31,880 nucleotides of DNA, from assembly GCA_030152275.1 (NCBI GenBank), contig JASLHF010000252.1, positions 1-31,880 on the forward strand. The letters are read 5' to 3'. This document shows, one piece after another, positions 15,518 through 24,296 of the stretch (positions are counted from its first letter, which is position 1; every line of letters starts with the position of its first letter). The translations under genes were made by a program, and so were the position numbers. The notes beneath the pieces are model-generated. The model did no database searches. It had not been told where the DNA came from and saw only the letters and a program-made list of their open reading frames with translations. This stretch comes from Acinetobacter sp. Its GTDB lineage: Bacteria; Pseudomonadota; Gammaproteobacteria; Pseudomonadales; Moraxellaceae.

Positions 15518-16219
15518 ATGGAAATTATGAAAGAAAATAATGAACTAAGTCCTGAAATTTATGCATCTTACCCCTATGATGGAAAGGTTTTAGAATATTA
15601 TCAGGGTGTTTTTGAATCGGTGTATATCGTTTTGCATCCCTTCTACCGTGGTATAACATTAAACTTAGGTACAGAAAGTTTTGAAAACTGGCCAGAAGAT
15701 GAAGCTCTGCGACAAGGCTGTGAAATCATTCCGTGGAAGAAAGTGATTGAACTGACCGATTTTGAGAATATTTCTCAAATTGATATTGGTTTAAGGGCCT
15801 TAACAAGAGATTTGGATTTAAATGAGCGGAATAAAAATTATGCATCAATGCTTGAAAAATTGCGTTGTGAAACAGGCATTGTTTATCCAGATGAAACTCG
15901 AATCATTTCTCCTTTTTTAACTTATCCAATATTGAGTAGCATACAAAAACAGGGTTATTCGAAACTTTGGCTGGGTGAAGAATTTTCGTATATTCCACCA
16001 ACTTTGCATAATATAGAAGAATTGTTAGTTTCGCAGCAAACGTACCACTGTAACTATACTGAAGATCATCAGCTTCTATTTGCCACACATTGGGACAGTC
16101 ACTGTACTTTTTTATGTTCTTCAAAAAAAATCATTGATCAAATTTTAGAAAATTATCCTTTCGAAGGATTCTTCTGTACGCCTCAAACAGAAGTCTATTG
16201 GGGATTGCATGAGATTTAA
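15518..16219 (+). CDS. DUF2711-like protein
   Basis: This 233-residue soluble protein resembles the DUF2711 family as I remember it, with 'HPFYRGITLNLG', 'GCEIIPWKKVIELTDF' and a C-terminal 'WDSHCTFLCSSKKIIDQILE..FEGFFC' pattern. The function is unknown. The latter block is reminiscent of small immunity-type proteins that bind a partner, but this is only a resemblance. GC is visibly lower than in its neighbours, which suggests acquisition. It starts 4 bp after the transporter stop. The ATG three codons later (15527) is an alternative. Confidence 0.65.
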   Translation: MEIMKENNELSPEIYASYPYDGKVLEYYQGVFESVYIVLHPFYRGITLNLGTESFENWPEDEALRQGCEIIPWKKVIELTDFENISQIDIGLRALTRDLDLNERNKNYASMLEKLRCETGIVYPDETRIISPFLTYPILSSIQKQGYSKLWLGEEFSYIPPTLHNIEELLVSQQTYHCNYTEDHQLLFATHWDSHCTFLCSSKKIIDQILENYPFEGFFCTPQTEVYWGLHEI

Positions 16220-16263
16220 GTGATAAATGTAAAAGCATGTGTTAAAACCTTTGTATAAGCATA

Positions 16264-16292
16264 AAAAAACCCGCGAATATCGCGGGTTTTTT
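16264..16292. terminator. Bidirectional terminator between convergent genes
   Basis: AAAAAACCCGCG (16264-16275) and CGCGGGTTTTTT (16281-16292) form a 12-bp stem with a 5-nt loop. It serves both the DUF2711-like gene and the aminotransferase gene. Confidence 0.93.
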
Positions 16293-16315
16293 ACATCTGG
16301 CTTTTTTAAAGCAGA

Positions 16316-17542
16316 TTATTTTTCAGCAGCAATAGAAGCAATCGCAGCATCAACGCCTTCGATTGAATCAGCAGCTTTTTTGATACGTGCAAGCGCATCT
16401 ACAAGTACTTCGTCAGCAGTTGCATATGAAATACGCATGTAACCGCCTAGACCGAATGCATCACCAGGAACAACGGCAACACCAGTTTCTTCCAATAACC
16501 ATGCAGAGAATTCTGTGCAAGATTTTAAGCCTTTCGCACGGATCAATGGACGGATGTTTGCGTATGCATAGAATGCACCGTCAGCAGGAAGGCAAGTAAT
16601 ACCGTTGATGTCGTTTAAGCCTTTAACAACTAAGTCATGACGGCGTTTGAATGCTTCAATCATTGGCTCAAGAACGTCTTGAGGGCCATTCAATGCAGCT
16701 TCTGCAGCAACTTGTGAAATAGAAGTTGGGTTAGAAGTTGATTGAGATTGGATTTTTTTCATCGCACCAATCAATTTAGCAGGGCCCGCTGCGTAGCCAA
16801 TACGCCAGCCAGTCATTGCATACGCTTTAGATACACCGTTAAGCACGATTACGCGGTCGTAAAGGTCAGGTGCAACAGTTGCGATGTTGTAGAATTCGTC
16901 GTCCCAACGGATTGGTTCGTACATATCATCAGAAGCAACCATCACTTCTGGATATTTACGAAGTACGTCTGCCAAAGCTTCTAATTCAGCTTTAGTGTAG
17001 ATCATACCTGTTGGGTTTGAAGGGCTGTTTAAAACCACTAAACGAGTTTTATCAGTAATTGCTGCTTCTAATTGAGCAGGAGTGATTTTGAAACGCTGTT
17101 CTTCACCGCATTTCACAATTACTGGAGTACCTTCAGCAATGATCACCATGTCTGGGTAGCTTACCCAGTAAGGTGCAGGAATAATCACTTCATCACCTTT
17201 ATTTAACAAAGCAAGCGCCAAGTTAAAGAAAGATTGTTTGCCGCCGCAAGAAACCAAAATTTGGTTTGCTGCGTATTCAAGGTTATTGTCGCGTTTTAAT
17301 TTAGCAATAATTGCTTTTTTAAGGCCTGGAGTACCGTCAACAGCTGTGTATTTTGTAAAGCCATTGTTGATCGCTGCAATTGCTGCGTCTTTGATGTGTT
17401 GTGGTGTGTCGAAATCAGGTTCGCCAGCGCCCAAACCAATAACGTTTTTACCTGCAGCTTTAAGTTCAGCTGCTTTGTTCGTTACCGCAAGAGTTGGGGA
17501 CGGTTTGATGGCATTTACACGATCAGAGAGACGTACGTCCAC
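16316..17542 (-). CDS. aspC: Aspartate/prephenate-type aminotransferase
   Basis: This 408-residue class I PLP aminotransferase of the Ib (1-gamma) subgroup transfers amino groups between aspartate and 2-oxoglutarate and, in some members, prephenate. The PLP lysine is Lys239 in 'NGVSKAYAMTGWRIGYAAGP'. The substrate-binding Asn is in 'NSPSNPTGMIY' and the PLP Asp-Tyr in 'SDDMYEPIRW'. The start is GTG at 17542, with AAGGA 8 nt upstream and the usual N-terminus (V/M)DVRLSDRVNAIKPSPT. The longer frame to 17584 lacks a ribosome site. It is monocistronic. Confidence 0.9.
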   Translation of the reverse strand: MDVRLSDRVNAIKPSPTLAVTNKAAELKAAGKNVIGLGAGEPDFDTPQHIKDAAIAAINNGFTKYTAVDGTPGLKKAIIAKLKRDNNLEYAANQILVSCGGKQSFFNLALALLNKGDEVIIPAPYWVSYPDMVIIAEGTPVIVKCGEEQRFKITPAQLEAAITDKTRLVVLNSPSNPTGMIYTKAELEALADVLRKYPEVMVASDDMYEPIRWDDEFYNIATVAPDLYDRVIVLNGVSKAYAMTGWRIGYAAGPAKLIGAMKKIQSQSTSNPTSISQVAAEAALNGPQDVLEPMIEAFKRRHDLVVKGLNDINGITCLPADGAFYAYANIRPLIRAKGLKSCTEFSAWLLEETGVAVVPGDAFGLGGYMRISYATADEVLVDALARIKKAADSIEGVDAAIASIAAEK

Positions 17543-18094
17543 GGCAGTATTCCTTCTTATAGGGATTAAAATTAAAAAGCACACTATCTTATCTTAAAAT
17601 GGCCTTTAAAGGGGAGTGAGAATAGGCTTAATCTGCAAAAAGACTGTAAAAATATATAGCAGGTGTTTCAAAAGCTTAAAAACAGCAATGGTGTGATGGG
17701 GGTGTGCCTCGCTGTTTGTATGGCAGCGCTTTAACTGCATTACCATTTTTTATTTTTGACTGAACCCTTGTGCGGGGCTATATCTATATTTTAATTTTCT
17801 TAAAATGGAGAAAATCTAAAAGCGTTCTGTGAAATCAGCGCTGTTAATCATCATCTATGTTTTATCTTGCATAATAAAGATCTTAAACGGCTGAATGACC
17901 GGCATCTTCTTGGCTGGGTTTGTGCTGTGAAGAAACTGAAAATTTTGTGCAAAAAGCTGCTGTAAAAAAAGACCGCATATTTGCGGTCTTTTAAAATGGA
18001 GAATTCGCTATTTCACATTCTATTTATCACAATCGGCATAGATAGATTGTTCAATACAGAGCCAAAGTAAAAAATGAATTGGCTATCTGCTCCA
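17543..18094. other. Gene-free stretch between map and aspC
   Basis: It holds the aspC leader and promoter area near its left end and the map terminator at 17967-17992. I see no gene in the remaining 400 bp. Confidence 0.5.
17967..17992 (-). terminator. Terminator after map
   Basis: AAAAGACCGCA and TGCGGTCTTTT form an 11-bp stem with a 4-nt loop, about 100 bp past the map stop codon. Confidence 0.85.
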
Positions 18095-18922
18095 TTACTG
18101 TTTGAAACGAGATAGGTCTTCTTCTGGGCGCGCTGTTAATACTTCAACCCCGTTTTTAGTCACTAATAGGGTATGTTCATATTGTGCAGACAGGCTATGG
18201 TCTTTGGTCACTACAGTCCACTTATCGCCAAGCAATTTAGTTTTCCAGTCGCCGCCGTTGACCATAGGCTCAATCGTGAAGGTCATGCCTTCTTCTAAAA
18301 TCATACCTGTGTCTGGCTGGCCGTAGTGCAGCACTTGCGGTTCGTCATGAAAGACTGTACCGATACCGTGGCCGCAATATTCACGGACAACGCCAAAACG
18401 TTCAGATTCAACATATTTTTGGATTGCATGGCCAATATCACCAATCGTTGCGCCCGGTTTAACCACTTCCATGCCGCGGTACATGGCTTCCTGAGCCACT
18501 TTGCATAAGCGGTTAGCGAGAATAGAGGTTTCACCGCCCACGATATACATCATGTTGGTATCGCCGTGATAGCCATCTTTAATGACAGTGACATCAATAT
18601 TTAGAATATCGCCTTTTTTCAGGACTTTGCTTTCCGAAGGAATGCCGTGGCAGACCACGTGGTTTACCGATGTGCAGATCACATGCTGAAAAGCAGGGCG
18701 GCCTGGCGCTGCGCCATAACCTAGACATGCGGGAATGGCATCCTGCTTATTGACAATATAGTCATGACAAATCGTATCAAGTTCTAAGGTGGTCACCCCC
18801 GGAACAATATGCGGTTTGATCATATCCAGAATTTCTGCCGCCAGCCGTCCAGCCACACGCATTTTTTCAATTTCGTCTGGGGTTTTGATTAAACGGCGTG
18901 GAGCTTCGTAAGTACTGTTCAT
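18095..18922 (-). CDS. map: Type I methionine aminopeptidase
   Basis: This 275-residue cytoplasmic metalloprotease removes the initiator methionine from new proteins. All five metal ligands are in place: Asp110 ('NIDVTV'), Asp121 ('YHGDTNMMY'), His185 ('CGHGIG'), Glu218 ('TIEPMV') and Glu249 ('AQYEHT'). His92 of 'VVCHGIP' is the usual active-site histidine. The length fits the family, with about ten extra residues at each end. It is divergent from rpsB, the usual arrangement in Gammaproteobacteria. Confidence 0.97.
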   Translation of the reverse strand: MNSTYEAPRRLIKTPDEIEKMRVAGRLAAEILDMIKPHIVPGVTTLELDTICHDYIVNKQDAIPACLGYGAAPGRPAFQHVICTSVNHVVCHGIPSESKVLKKGDILNIDVTVIKDGYHGDTNMMYIVGGETSILANRLCKVAQEAMYRGMEVVKPGATIGDIGHAIQKYVESERFGVVREYCGHGIGTVFHDEPQVLHYGQPDTGMILEEGMTFTIEPMVNGGDWKTKLLGDKWTVVTKDHSLSAQYEHTLLVTKNGVEVLTARPEEDLSRFKQ

Positions 18923-18937
18923 GATCTCTAAAAACTT

Positions 18938-18967
18938 TTGGAAATTTGTATGTGACTATGGTATAAA
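18938..18967 (+). promoter_or_regulatory. Candidate rpsB promoter
   Basis: TTGGAA (18938-18943), an 18-nt spacer and TATAAA (18962-18967) lie about 165 bp before the rpsB ATG. This leaves room for the structured leader. Confidence 0.55.
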
Positions 18968-19038
18968 TAGCCGCCCATTTTATCAAATGCTTTTTCGTGA
19001 ATTCGTTTTACATCAAGCAGGTAAAATTGGCGTAAAAA

Positions 19039-19113
19039 ATCCGCACATATATCGACACATTTCTCTGGGTGCCCTTTGGGGTGGAGAATGCGGATATATG
19101 GAGGCCTAACCCA
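19039..19113 (+). promoter_or_regulatory. rpsB leader, S2 autoregulatory RNA candidate
   Basis: ATCCGCA (19039-19045) pairs with TGCGGAT (19089-19095). Inside it TTCTC (19061-19065) pairs with GAGAA (19084-19088). The loop TGGGT (19066-19070) can pair with ACCCA (19109-19113) downstream to make a pseudoknot close to the ribosome site. This agrees with the known S2 feedback element in rpsB-tsf leaders of Gammaproteobacteria. The pairings are seen; the function is inferred. Confidence 0.65.
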
Positions 19114-19131
19114 AACTTTAAGGTAAAGAAA

Positions 19132-19881
19132 ATGGCAGATTACAACGTAAGCATGCGCGACCTTCTTCAAGCAGGCGCTCACTTCGGTCACCAAACACGT
19201 TTTTGGAATCCAAAAATGCGCGAGTACATCTTTGGCGCGCGCAACAAAATTCACATCATCAACCTTGAACACACTGTTCCTGCGTTAAATGATGCTTTGA
19301 ACTTTGCTAACAACTTGGCTAGCAAAAAGAACAAAGTTTTGTTCGTTGGTACAAAACGTGCTGCTTCTAACATCATCCGTGAACAAGCTCAACGCGCAGG
19401 TCAACCATACGTTGATCACCGCTGGTTGGGTGGTATGTTGACTAACTGGAAAACTCTTCGCCAGTCAATCAACCGTCTAAAAGACCTTCAAACTCAATCT
19501 ACTGACGGTACTTTCGCTAAGCTGACTAAACGTGAAGCTTTAGAGCGTACTCGTGAGATGGAAAAACTTGAACGCGGTCTTGGCGGCGTTAAAAACATGG
19601 GTGGTTTACCTGACGCGTTATTCGTAATCGACGTAGATCACGAAGCGATTGCGATTAAAGAAGCTAAAAACCTGGGTATTCCTGTAATCGGTATCGTTGA
19701 TACAAACTCTAACCCAGACAACGTAGACTACGTTATTCCGGGTAACGATGATGCGATCCGTGCAGTTACTCTTTATGCTTCTGCTATGGCTGATGCAATT
19801 CTTGCTGGTAAAGAATATGCTCAATCACAAGCAAATGCGCAAGCAAAAGCTGAAGACGTTAAAGAAGCTCCAGAGGCTTAA
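19132..19881 (+). CDS. rpsB: 30S ribosomal protein S2
   Basis: This 249-residue ribosomal protein S2 is part of the small subunit, needed for S1 binding. Recognisable blocks are 'MRDLLQAGAHFGHQTRFWNPKM', 'VGTKRAASNII', 'DHRWLGGMLTNWKT' and 'IPVIGIVDTNSNP'. The ATG at 19132 has AAGG just upstream and gives the standard N-terminus MADYNVSMRDLL. An in-frame ATG at 19069 lies in the leader and is not used. Codon use is that of a highly expressed gene. It is co-transcribed with tsf through a partial terminator. Confidence 0.98.
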   Translation: MADYNVSMRDLLQAGAHFGHQTRFWNPKMREYIFGARNKIHIINLEHTVPALNDALNFANNLASKKNKVLFVGTKRAASNIIREQAQRAGQPYVDHRWLGGMLTNWKTLRQSINRLKDLQTQSTDGTFAKLTKREALERTREMEKLERGLGGVKNMGGLPDALFVIDVDHEAIAIKEAKNLGIPVIGIVDTNSNPDNVDYVIPGNDDAIRAVTLYASAMADAILAGKEYAQSQANAQAKAEDVKEAPEA

Positions 19882-19948
19882 TGCGTTTGACGTAAGCTTG
19901 TCATTTTTGCGACATGTGATGGTGGCAATGTAAGCGTCATGTATGCAG

Positions 19949-19975
19949 ACGGCCCATGAGTATCCTCTGGGCCGT
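19949..19975 (+). terminator. rpsB-tsf attenuating hairpin
   Basis: ACGGCCCA (19949-19956) and TGGGCCGT (19968-19975) form an 8-bp stem with an 11-nt loop, followed by a weak T-run. It lies between rpsB and tsf, where a partial terminator is known in E. coli. Confidence 0.7.
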
Positions 19976-20022
19976 TTCTGTTCTAAAAAGAATTCATTTT
20001 CTACCGAATCTAGGAGATAAAC

Positions 20023-20898
20023 ATGACTGCAGTTACAGCAAGCATGGTTAAAGAATTGCGCGACCGTACTGGCCTTGCAATGATGGAATGTAAAAAAGCA
20101 TTGACAGAAGCGGGCGGCGACATCGAATTAGCGATTGATAACCTGCGTAAATCTGGTCAAGCAAAAGCTGCTAAAAAAGCAGGCAACATTGCTGCTGACG
20201 GCGCAATCACTATTGCTCAAGAAGGCAATAAAGCAATCCTTTTGGAAGTAAACTGCCAAACTGACTTCGTTGCTAAAGACGAAAACTTTGCTGGTTTCTC
20301 TGCTAAAGTTGCAGCTGCTGCACTTGCAGCCGGCGTAACTGACGCTGCTCAAATCGCTGAATTAAAACTTGAAGATGGCCACACTGTAGAAGAAGCTCGT
20401 ATCGCGCTTGTTCAAAAAATCGGTGAAAACATCCAAGTTCGCCGCGCTCAAATCGTTGAAGGCGAAAACCTTGCAGTTTACAAACACGGTTTAAAAATTG
20501 GTGTTGTTGTTGCTTACGCAGGTGATGCTGAAACTGGTAAAGGTTTGGCTATGCACATTGCAGCGTTCAACCCAGTTGCTGTAAACGAAGCGGGTGTATC
20601 TGCTGAACTTATCGCTAAAGAAAAAGAAATTGCTGAAGCGAAAGCGCTTGAATCAGGTAAACCTGCGAACATCGTTGAAAAAATGGTGACTGGTTCTGTT
20701 CAAAAATACCTGAACGAAGTTGTTCTTGAGAACCAAATGTACGTTATCGACAACGATAAGAAAGTTGCAGACGTTCTTAAAGCAACTGGTACTACTGTAG
20801 CTAACTTCGTTCGTTTCGAAGTGGGTGAAGGTATTGAGAAAAAAGCAGAAATGAGCTTCGCTGAAGAAGTTGCTGCTGCTCAAGCTGCTGCAAAATAA
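20023..20898 (+). CDS. tsf: Elongation factor Ts
   Basis: This 291-residue guanine exchange factor recycles EF-Tu-GDP. The N-terminal UBA-like domain 'VKELRDRTGLAMMECKKALTEAGGDIELAIDNLR' and the EF-Tu-contacting 'CQTDFVAKDENF' are exact family signatures. Two core domains and the C-terminal module follow. AGGAG precedes the ATG. Codon use is strongly biased, as in rpsB. It is the second gene of the rpsB-tsf operon. Confidence 0.98.
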   Translation: MTAVTASMVKELRDRTGLAMMECKKALTEAGGDIELAIDNLRKSGQAKAAKKAGNIAADGAITIAQEGNKAILLEVNCQTDFVAKDENFAGFSAKVAAAALAAGVTDAAQIAELKLEDGHTVEEARIALVQKIGENIQVRRAQIVEGENLAVYKHGLKIGVVVAYAGDAETGKGLAMHIAAFNPVAVNEAGVSAELIAKEKEIAEAKALESGKPANIVEKMVTGSVQKYLNEVVLENQMYVIDNDKKVADVLKATGTTVANFVRFEVGEGIEKKAEMSFAEEVAAAQAAAK

Positions 20899-20927
20899 TT
20901 TTTTGTCTGAGGACAAAATTTATTTTC

Positions 20928-20955
20928 AAAAAAAGCCCCATTTGGGGCTTTTTTT
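20928..20955 (+). terminator. tsf terminator
   Basis: AAAAAAAGCCCC (20928-20939) and GGGGCTTTTTTT (20944-20955) form a strong 12-bp stem with a 4-nt loop just after tsf. Confidence 0.95.
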
Positions 20956-20988
20956 ATAGCTAAAATAATTTAAAAACAAGGAGCGGAT

Positions 20989-21543
20989 ATGGCAAATAAA
21001 ACCAATACGGCAATTGGCGCAGCAATCATTGCGCTGGCAGCTGCATATTATGGCTGGGATTTAAAGACTTCTGACAGCAGCATGTCCAGCAATCATGAAC
21101 TGCCAAAAGCTGCGCTTGAGCAGCGCGGGCAGGAACAGGCTGGCCGCGCTGCTCAAGATACAGGTACAGCATTTAATAACACAAAATCTGCACATTCGAA
21201 GACTCAGGATGATACGGCGAAAATTGCTCAGGCCTTTGCGCAGCAGCGAAGCAATCTGCAGGTGCATGCCAGCGGGCAGGTGAAAGCCGTGCTGCGGGAT
21301 GATACAGAAGGTTCAAAACATCAAAAATTTATTTTGCAGCTTAGGAATGGGCAGACTGTATTGGTCGCGCATAATATTGATTTATCACCGCGTATTCAGC
21401 ATTTAAAAAAAGGCGATACTGTTGAATTTTATGGTGAATATGAATATTCCAGTCAAGGCGGTGTGATTCACTGGACGCATGTAGACCCCAATAAACGCCA
21501 TATAGATGGCTGGCTTAAGCATGACGGGCAGCTTTATCAGTAA
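20989..21543 (+). CDS. DUF3465 exported/anchored protein
   Basis: This 184-residue protein has an N-terminal hydrophobic segment (about residues 8-24) that may be an uncleaved anchor or signal peptide. A low-complexity Gln/Ala/Ser linker (30-90) and a C-terminal DUF3465 domain follow. The domain shows 'ASGQVKAVLRDDTEGSKHQKFILQL', 'HNIDLSPRIQHLKKGDTVEFYGEYEY' and 'GVIHWTHVDPNKRHIDGWLKHDGQLYQ'. The last block, ending the protein, is characteristic. The beta-rich domain looks like a small OB-like fold in the periplasm. AAGGAG precedes the ATG. The function is unknown. Confidence 0.8.
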   Translation: MANKTNTAIGAAIIALAAAYYGWDLKTSDSSMSSNHELPKAALEQRGQEQAGRAAQDTGTAFNNTKSAHSKTQDDTAKIAQAFAQQRSNLQVHASGQVKAVLRDDTEGSKHQKFILQLRNGQTVLVAHNIDLSPRIQHLKKGDTVEFYGEYEYSSQGGVIHWTHVDPNKRHIDGWLKHDGQLYQ

Positions 21544-21589
21544 ATACAGTTTTGATCTTTAACGCCAAAAGCGCAATTTTGTTCTATGC

Positions 21590-22472
21590 ATGCAAATAAA
21601 AAGCGTTAATGTAAGCATGGATTGGGCGGGAAGCAGTGTGCAGGAAAATAAAGTGCGGGAGTTTGCAGATTATTGGCATGTTGAAGAACTGGGCGGTTTG
21701 GAATTGCTCAAAGCATCCTATCAGCAGACTCAATTTTCAAAACATACCCATGAAGGCTATTGCATCGGCTTGATTGATGAAGGCGCACAATCATTTTTGC
21801 GCACAGGCTGTTAGCATATAGCGCCCAAAGGCGATATTATTTTGGTGAACGCGGATGAAGTTCATACCGGATCATCTGCTGTAGACACTGGCTGGCGTTA
21901 CCGCGCAATTTATCCCACACCAGAAATGATGGCTGAGATTAGCACCGGTTTTTTCCGTGAAAAGGGTAGCGCGCCTTGGTTTGCACAGGCTGTGGTGCGT
22001 GATGAGGGGCTGGCGGCGCAGCTGCATTTATTGTTTGACCTGCTGCTCCAGCCTCAAAATGCGCTATTTAAGCAAAGTTTATATGTGTCGACTTTGGCTT
22101 ATTTAGTGAGCAAGCACGGGCGGGCGAAACAGACGCTGGCGCAGCTGCCTGAAGCGCAGCGCAAGGTTCAAATGATTCAGGACCTTTTAGCGGCAGAACC
22201 TGAAAAGGAACATCAATTGGCTGATTTGGCGCAATTGGCAGGGTTAAGCCAATGGCATTTATTGCGTCAATTTAAAAAAATATACTGGCCTGCCGCCGCA
22301 TGCTTGGCTGGTGCAGTGCCGTTTACGCAAGTCCTTAAATTTGCTGAAACAAGGGCAGAAGATCGCGCTCACTGCACAACTCTGCGGCTTTTCAGATCAA
22401 AGCCATTTCACGCGCCATTTTAAGAAAACTTTAGGCTGTACACCGGCGCAGTATATTGCGCATAAAAATTAA
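21590..22472 (+). pseudogene. Broken AraC-family regulator
   Basis: This is an AraC-type regulator with a cupin-like N-terminal domain ('FSKHTHEGYCIGLIDEG', 'GDIILVNADEVHTG') and C-terminal helix-turn-helix DNA-binding domain. It has two separate lesions. An in-frame TAG at 21812-21814 falls after 'SFLRTGC', and the frame simply continues after it. An extra A in the run of seven at 22274-22280 then shifts the frame. Removing one A restores 'LLRQFKKYTGLPPHAWL', 'CGFSDQSHFTRHFKK' and 'LGCTPAQYIAHKN' to a TAA at 22472. It lies just before azlCD and was probably their regulator. The second lesion could be a sequencing error; the first is less likely to be. Confidence 0.85.
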
Positions 22473-22474
22473 AA

Positions 22475-22497
22475 CATATAAATCAATGTATTATATG
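22475..22497. promoter_or_regulatory. Short inverted repeat before azlC
   Basis: CATATAA (22475-22481) and TTATATG (22491-22497) are perfect complements with a 9-nt spacer, just after the AraC remnant. It could be an operator or a weak 3' hairpin. The remaining 230 bp before azlC shows no gene. Confidence 0.3.
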
Positions 22498-22726
22498 CAA
22501 TTAGATGATTCACCTAGAATGGCTTCCTGTAATGCATACCTTTAAGCTTGATTTAAAAAATACCTCTATCGAAGTTAAAATTATTTTAGGCTGACTCTTT
22601 TTTGTGGTGTCATCAAGCCATAAAACGGCACTTAAATACGGCTGGGCAAAGCGCAATTTTATTCAATCCTCTCACCTCTTGCTGCCGCATATTAATTTAA
22701 TAATTTAAGTGCGAATTGAATAGACC

Positions 22727-23434
22727 ATGTCTAAATCGATAATTTATACCCGGCATAACAGCAAGACTTTAGGTTTTTGGAATGGTGTGCTGGATATGCT
22801 GCCGCTGTCTATTGCGGTTATTCCATGGGGGATATTAGCAGGTTCTGCAGCGGTAAATGCCGGATTGAGTCTGATGCAGGCTGTGGGCATGTCAGCTTTT
22901 GTGTTTGCAGGCGCTGCGCAGCTGGTCAGTTTGAGCATGCTGAATACAGGTGCATCGGTTATCAGCATTATAGTTACCATCTTTTTTTTGACCAGCCAGC
23001 ATTTTATTTATGCGCTGCATTTGCGCGAGGACACAAAGAAATTTCCCCTATACAAACGGCTGAGTGTGGGCTTTTTGCTGACGGATGAGCTGTATGCGAC
23101 CGCTATGCTGAATCAACAGCGGCCATACCGCTATTTGCTGGGTGCGGGTTTGAGCTTTTATCTATGCTGGGTCGGGTTTAGTCTTGCGGGAATTTATTTG
23201 GCGCATATGGCTCCAAATTTAGATGCTTTGCATTTGGAGTTTTCCATTGTGGCAATATTTTTAGTCATGGCAATTTTACTGATGAGGAATCGGCTGGCGA
23301 TGGCCGGCATGTGTGTTTCGGCAGTTATGGCTGTCATATTCACTTGGCTGCAATTGGAAGCGGCAATTTTGCTTGCAGGGCTTTGCGGCATGTGTATTGC
23401 GGCTATTCTAGATGTACGGGGACAAAAGCCATGA
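22727..23434 (+). CDS. azlC: AzlC-family branched-chain amino acid exporter subunit
   Basis: This 235-residue integral membrane protein is the large subunit of an AzlCD-type exporter of branched-chain amino acids and analogues. Features are 'GVLDMLPLSIAVIPWGILAG', 'FVFAGAAQLVSLSML', 'TSQHFIYALHLRE' and 'LTDELYA', all typical of the family, with about seven to eight membrane spans. No good ribosome site precedes the ATG. Its stop overlaps the azlD start by 4 nt. The decayed AraC gene upstream suggests that it once was, or still may be, regulated by that protein. Confidence 0.9.
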   Translation: MSKSIIYTRHNSKTLGFWNGVLDMLPLSIAVIPWGILAGSAAVNAGLSLMQAVGMSAFVFAGAAQLVSLSMLNTGASVISIIVTIFFLTSQHFIYALHLREDTKKFPLYKRLSVGFLLTDELYATAMLNQQRPYRYLLGAGLSFYLCWVGFSLAGIYLAHMAPNLDALHLEFSIVAIFLVMAILLMRNRLAMAGMCVSAVMAVIFTWLQLEAAILLAGLCGMCIAAILDVRGQKP

Positions 23435-23748
23435 GTTGGTTTTTACTGCTCAGCTTAAGTGCGGTAACGCTTTTTAACCGTTATGTGTTTTTAGAGCCGA
23501 AAACATCAATACAGCTGCCCGATTTTGCAATGCGCATGCTGAAATATGCAGCTCCATGTCTCATGGTTGCTATTGCAATGCCGATTGTGTTTTTTTCACA
23601 AGCAGAATGGAAAGGCATATTCAATAATAGCTATTTGTATGGCGCGCTGTTTACGGTTTTTATCGCAGCTTTTACACGAAAATTGCTGTTCAGCATCGTG
23701 TTTAGTTTGATGTTTTTTTATGGGTGGATTTATTTTTTTGAATTTTAA
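23431..23748 (+). CDS. azlD: AzlD-family small membrane subunit
   Basis: This 105-residue membrane protein with three to four spans is the small partner of AzlC. The start ATG overlaps the azlC stop (ATGA), so the two are coupled. 'NRYVFLEP' and 'PDFAMRMLKYAAPCLMVAIAMPIVFF' match the AzlD family pattern with its conserved arginine/leucine-rich stretch. The longer open frame upstream runs inside azlC and is not used. Confidence 0.88.
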   Translation: MSWFLLLSLSAVTLFNRYVFLEPKTSIQLPDFAMRMLKYAAPCLMVAIAMPIVFFSQAEWKGIFNNSYLYGALFTVFIAAFTRKLLFSIVFSLMFFYGWIYFFEF

Positions 23749-23786
23749 AAAGAAGCTGAAAATAATTCAAAAAATAGGGCGATTTT

Positions 23787-23820
23787 GATGAAAAAAGCTC
23801 AAAAATAAGCTTTTTTCATC
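23787..23820. terminator. Terminator after azlD
   Basis: GATGAAAAAAGCT (23787-23799) and AGCTTTTTTCATC (23808-23820) are a perfect 13-bp stem with an 8-nt loop. It lies between convergent azlD and the Mpo1-like gene. Confidence 0.75.
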
Positions 23821-23840
23821 AAGGCTGAAAAAGACTGCTT

Positions 23841-24296
23841 CTAAATGCTCGTCATTTGCGTTTTTTGACGCATTTTCCATTTTGAGCTAACTTTACCTAG
23901 GTAAGCATCAACACACCAAATAGGGCCAATCAAGAGGAATTGGAGATCTTTGAAGAATGAAGGCTTTTTGCCTTCGACTTTATGGCCATAAAATTGTCCG
24001 ATCCACGCCAAAACAAACAGCGCAATATACAGCCCAGCGCCGGCAGGAAGAATAAAAATCAGCCATGCCATCACGAGTGTCAGCGCTGCCATGGCGACTG
24101 CCAAAACAATGTCTAGCCGCGCATAAAATACAAAGGCCAGCACCAGCAGCAGTGCAGTCAGTAATACACTGAAATGCGCCAAAATGCCGATAATGGAAAA
24201 ATAAATGGTCGGCACGCAGATCCAGTGAATCAGTTTATTGGTTTTGTTTTGATGACTTTCACTATATTCATCAAACCATTCTGTAATCGTTTTCAT
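23841..24296 (-). CDS. Mpo1-like (DUF962) membrane protein
   Basis: This 151-residue membrane protein belongs to the Mpo1/YGL010w (DUF962) family. The characteristic H-x4-N-x3-H-x4-P pattern is present at His15, Asn20, His24 and Pro29. A second 'GHKVEGKKPSF' block contributes His105. There are about three to four hydrophobic segments. Yeast Mpo1 is an Fe(II) dioxygenase that alpha-oxidises 2-hydroxy fatty acids; the retained histidines allow a similar role here, but that is inference. It is monocistronic. Confidence 0.85.
   Translation of the reverse strand: MKTITEWFDEYSESHQNKTNKLIHWICVPTIYFSIIGILAHFSVLLTALLLVLAFVFYARLDIVLAVAMAALTLVMAWLIFILPAGAGLYIALFVLAWIGQFYGHKVEGKKPSFFKDLQFLLIGPIWCVDAYLGKVSSKWKMRQKTQMTSI

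Noticed and set aside
17543..17584. Longer N-terminus for the aminotransferase
   Set aside because: GTG at 17542 has AAGGA 8 nt upstream and gives the conserved N-terminus.
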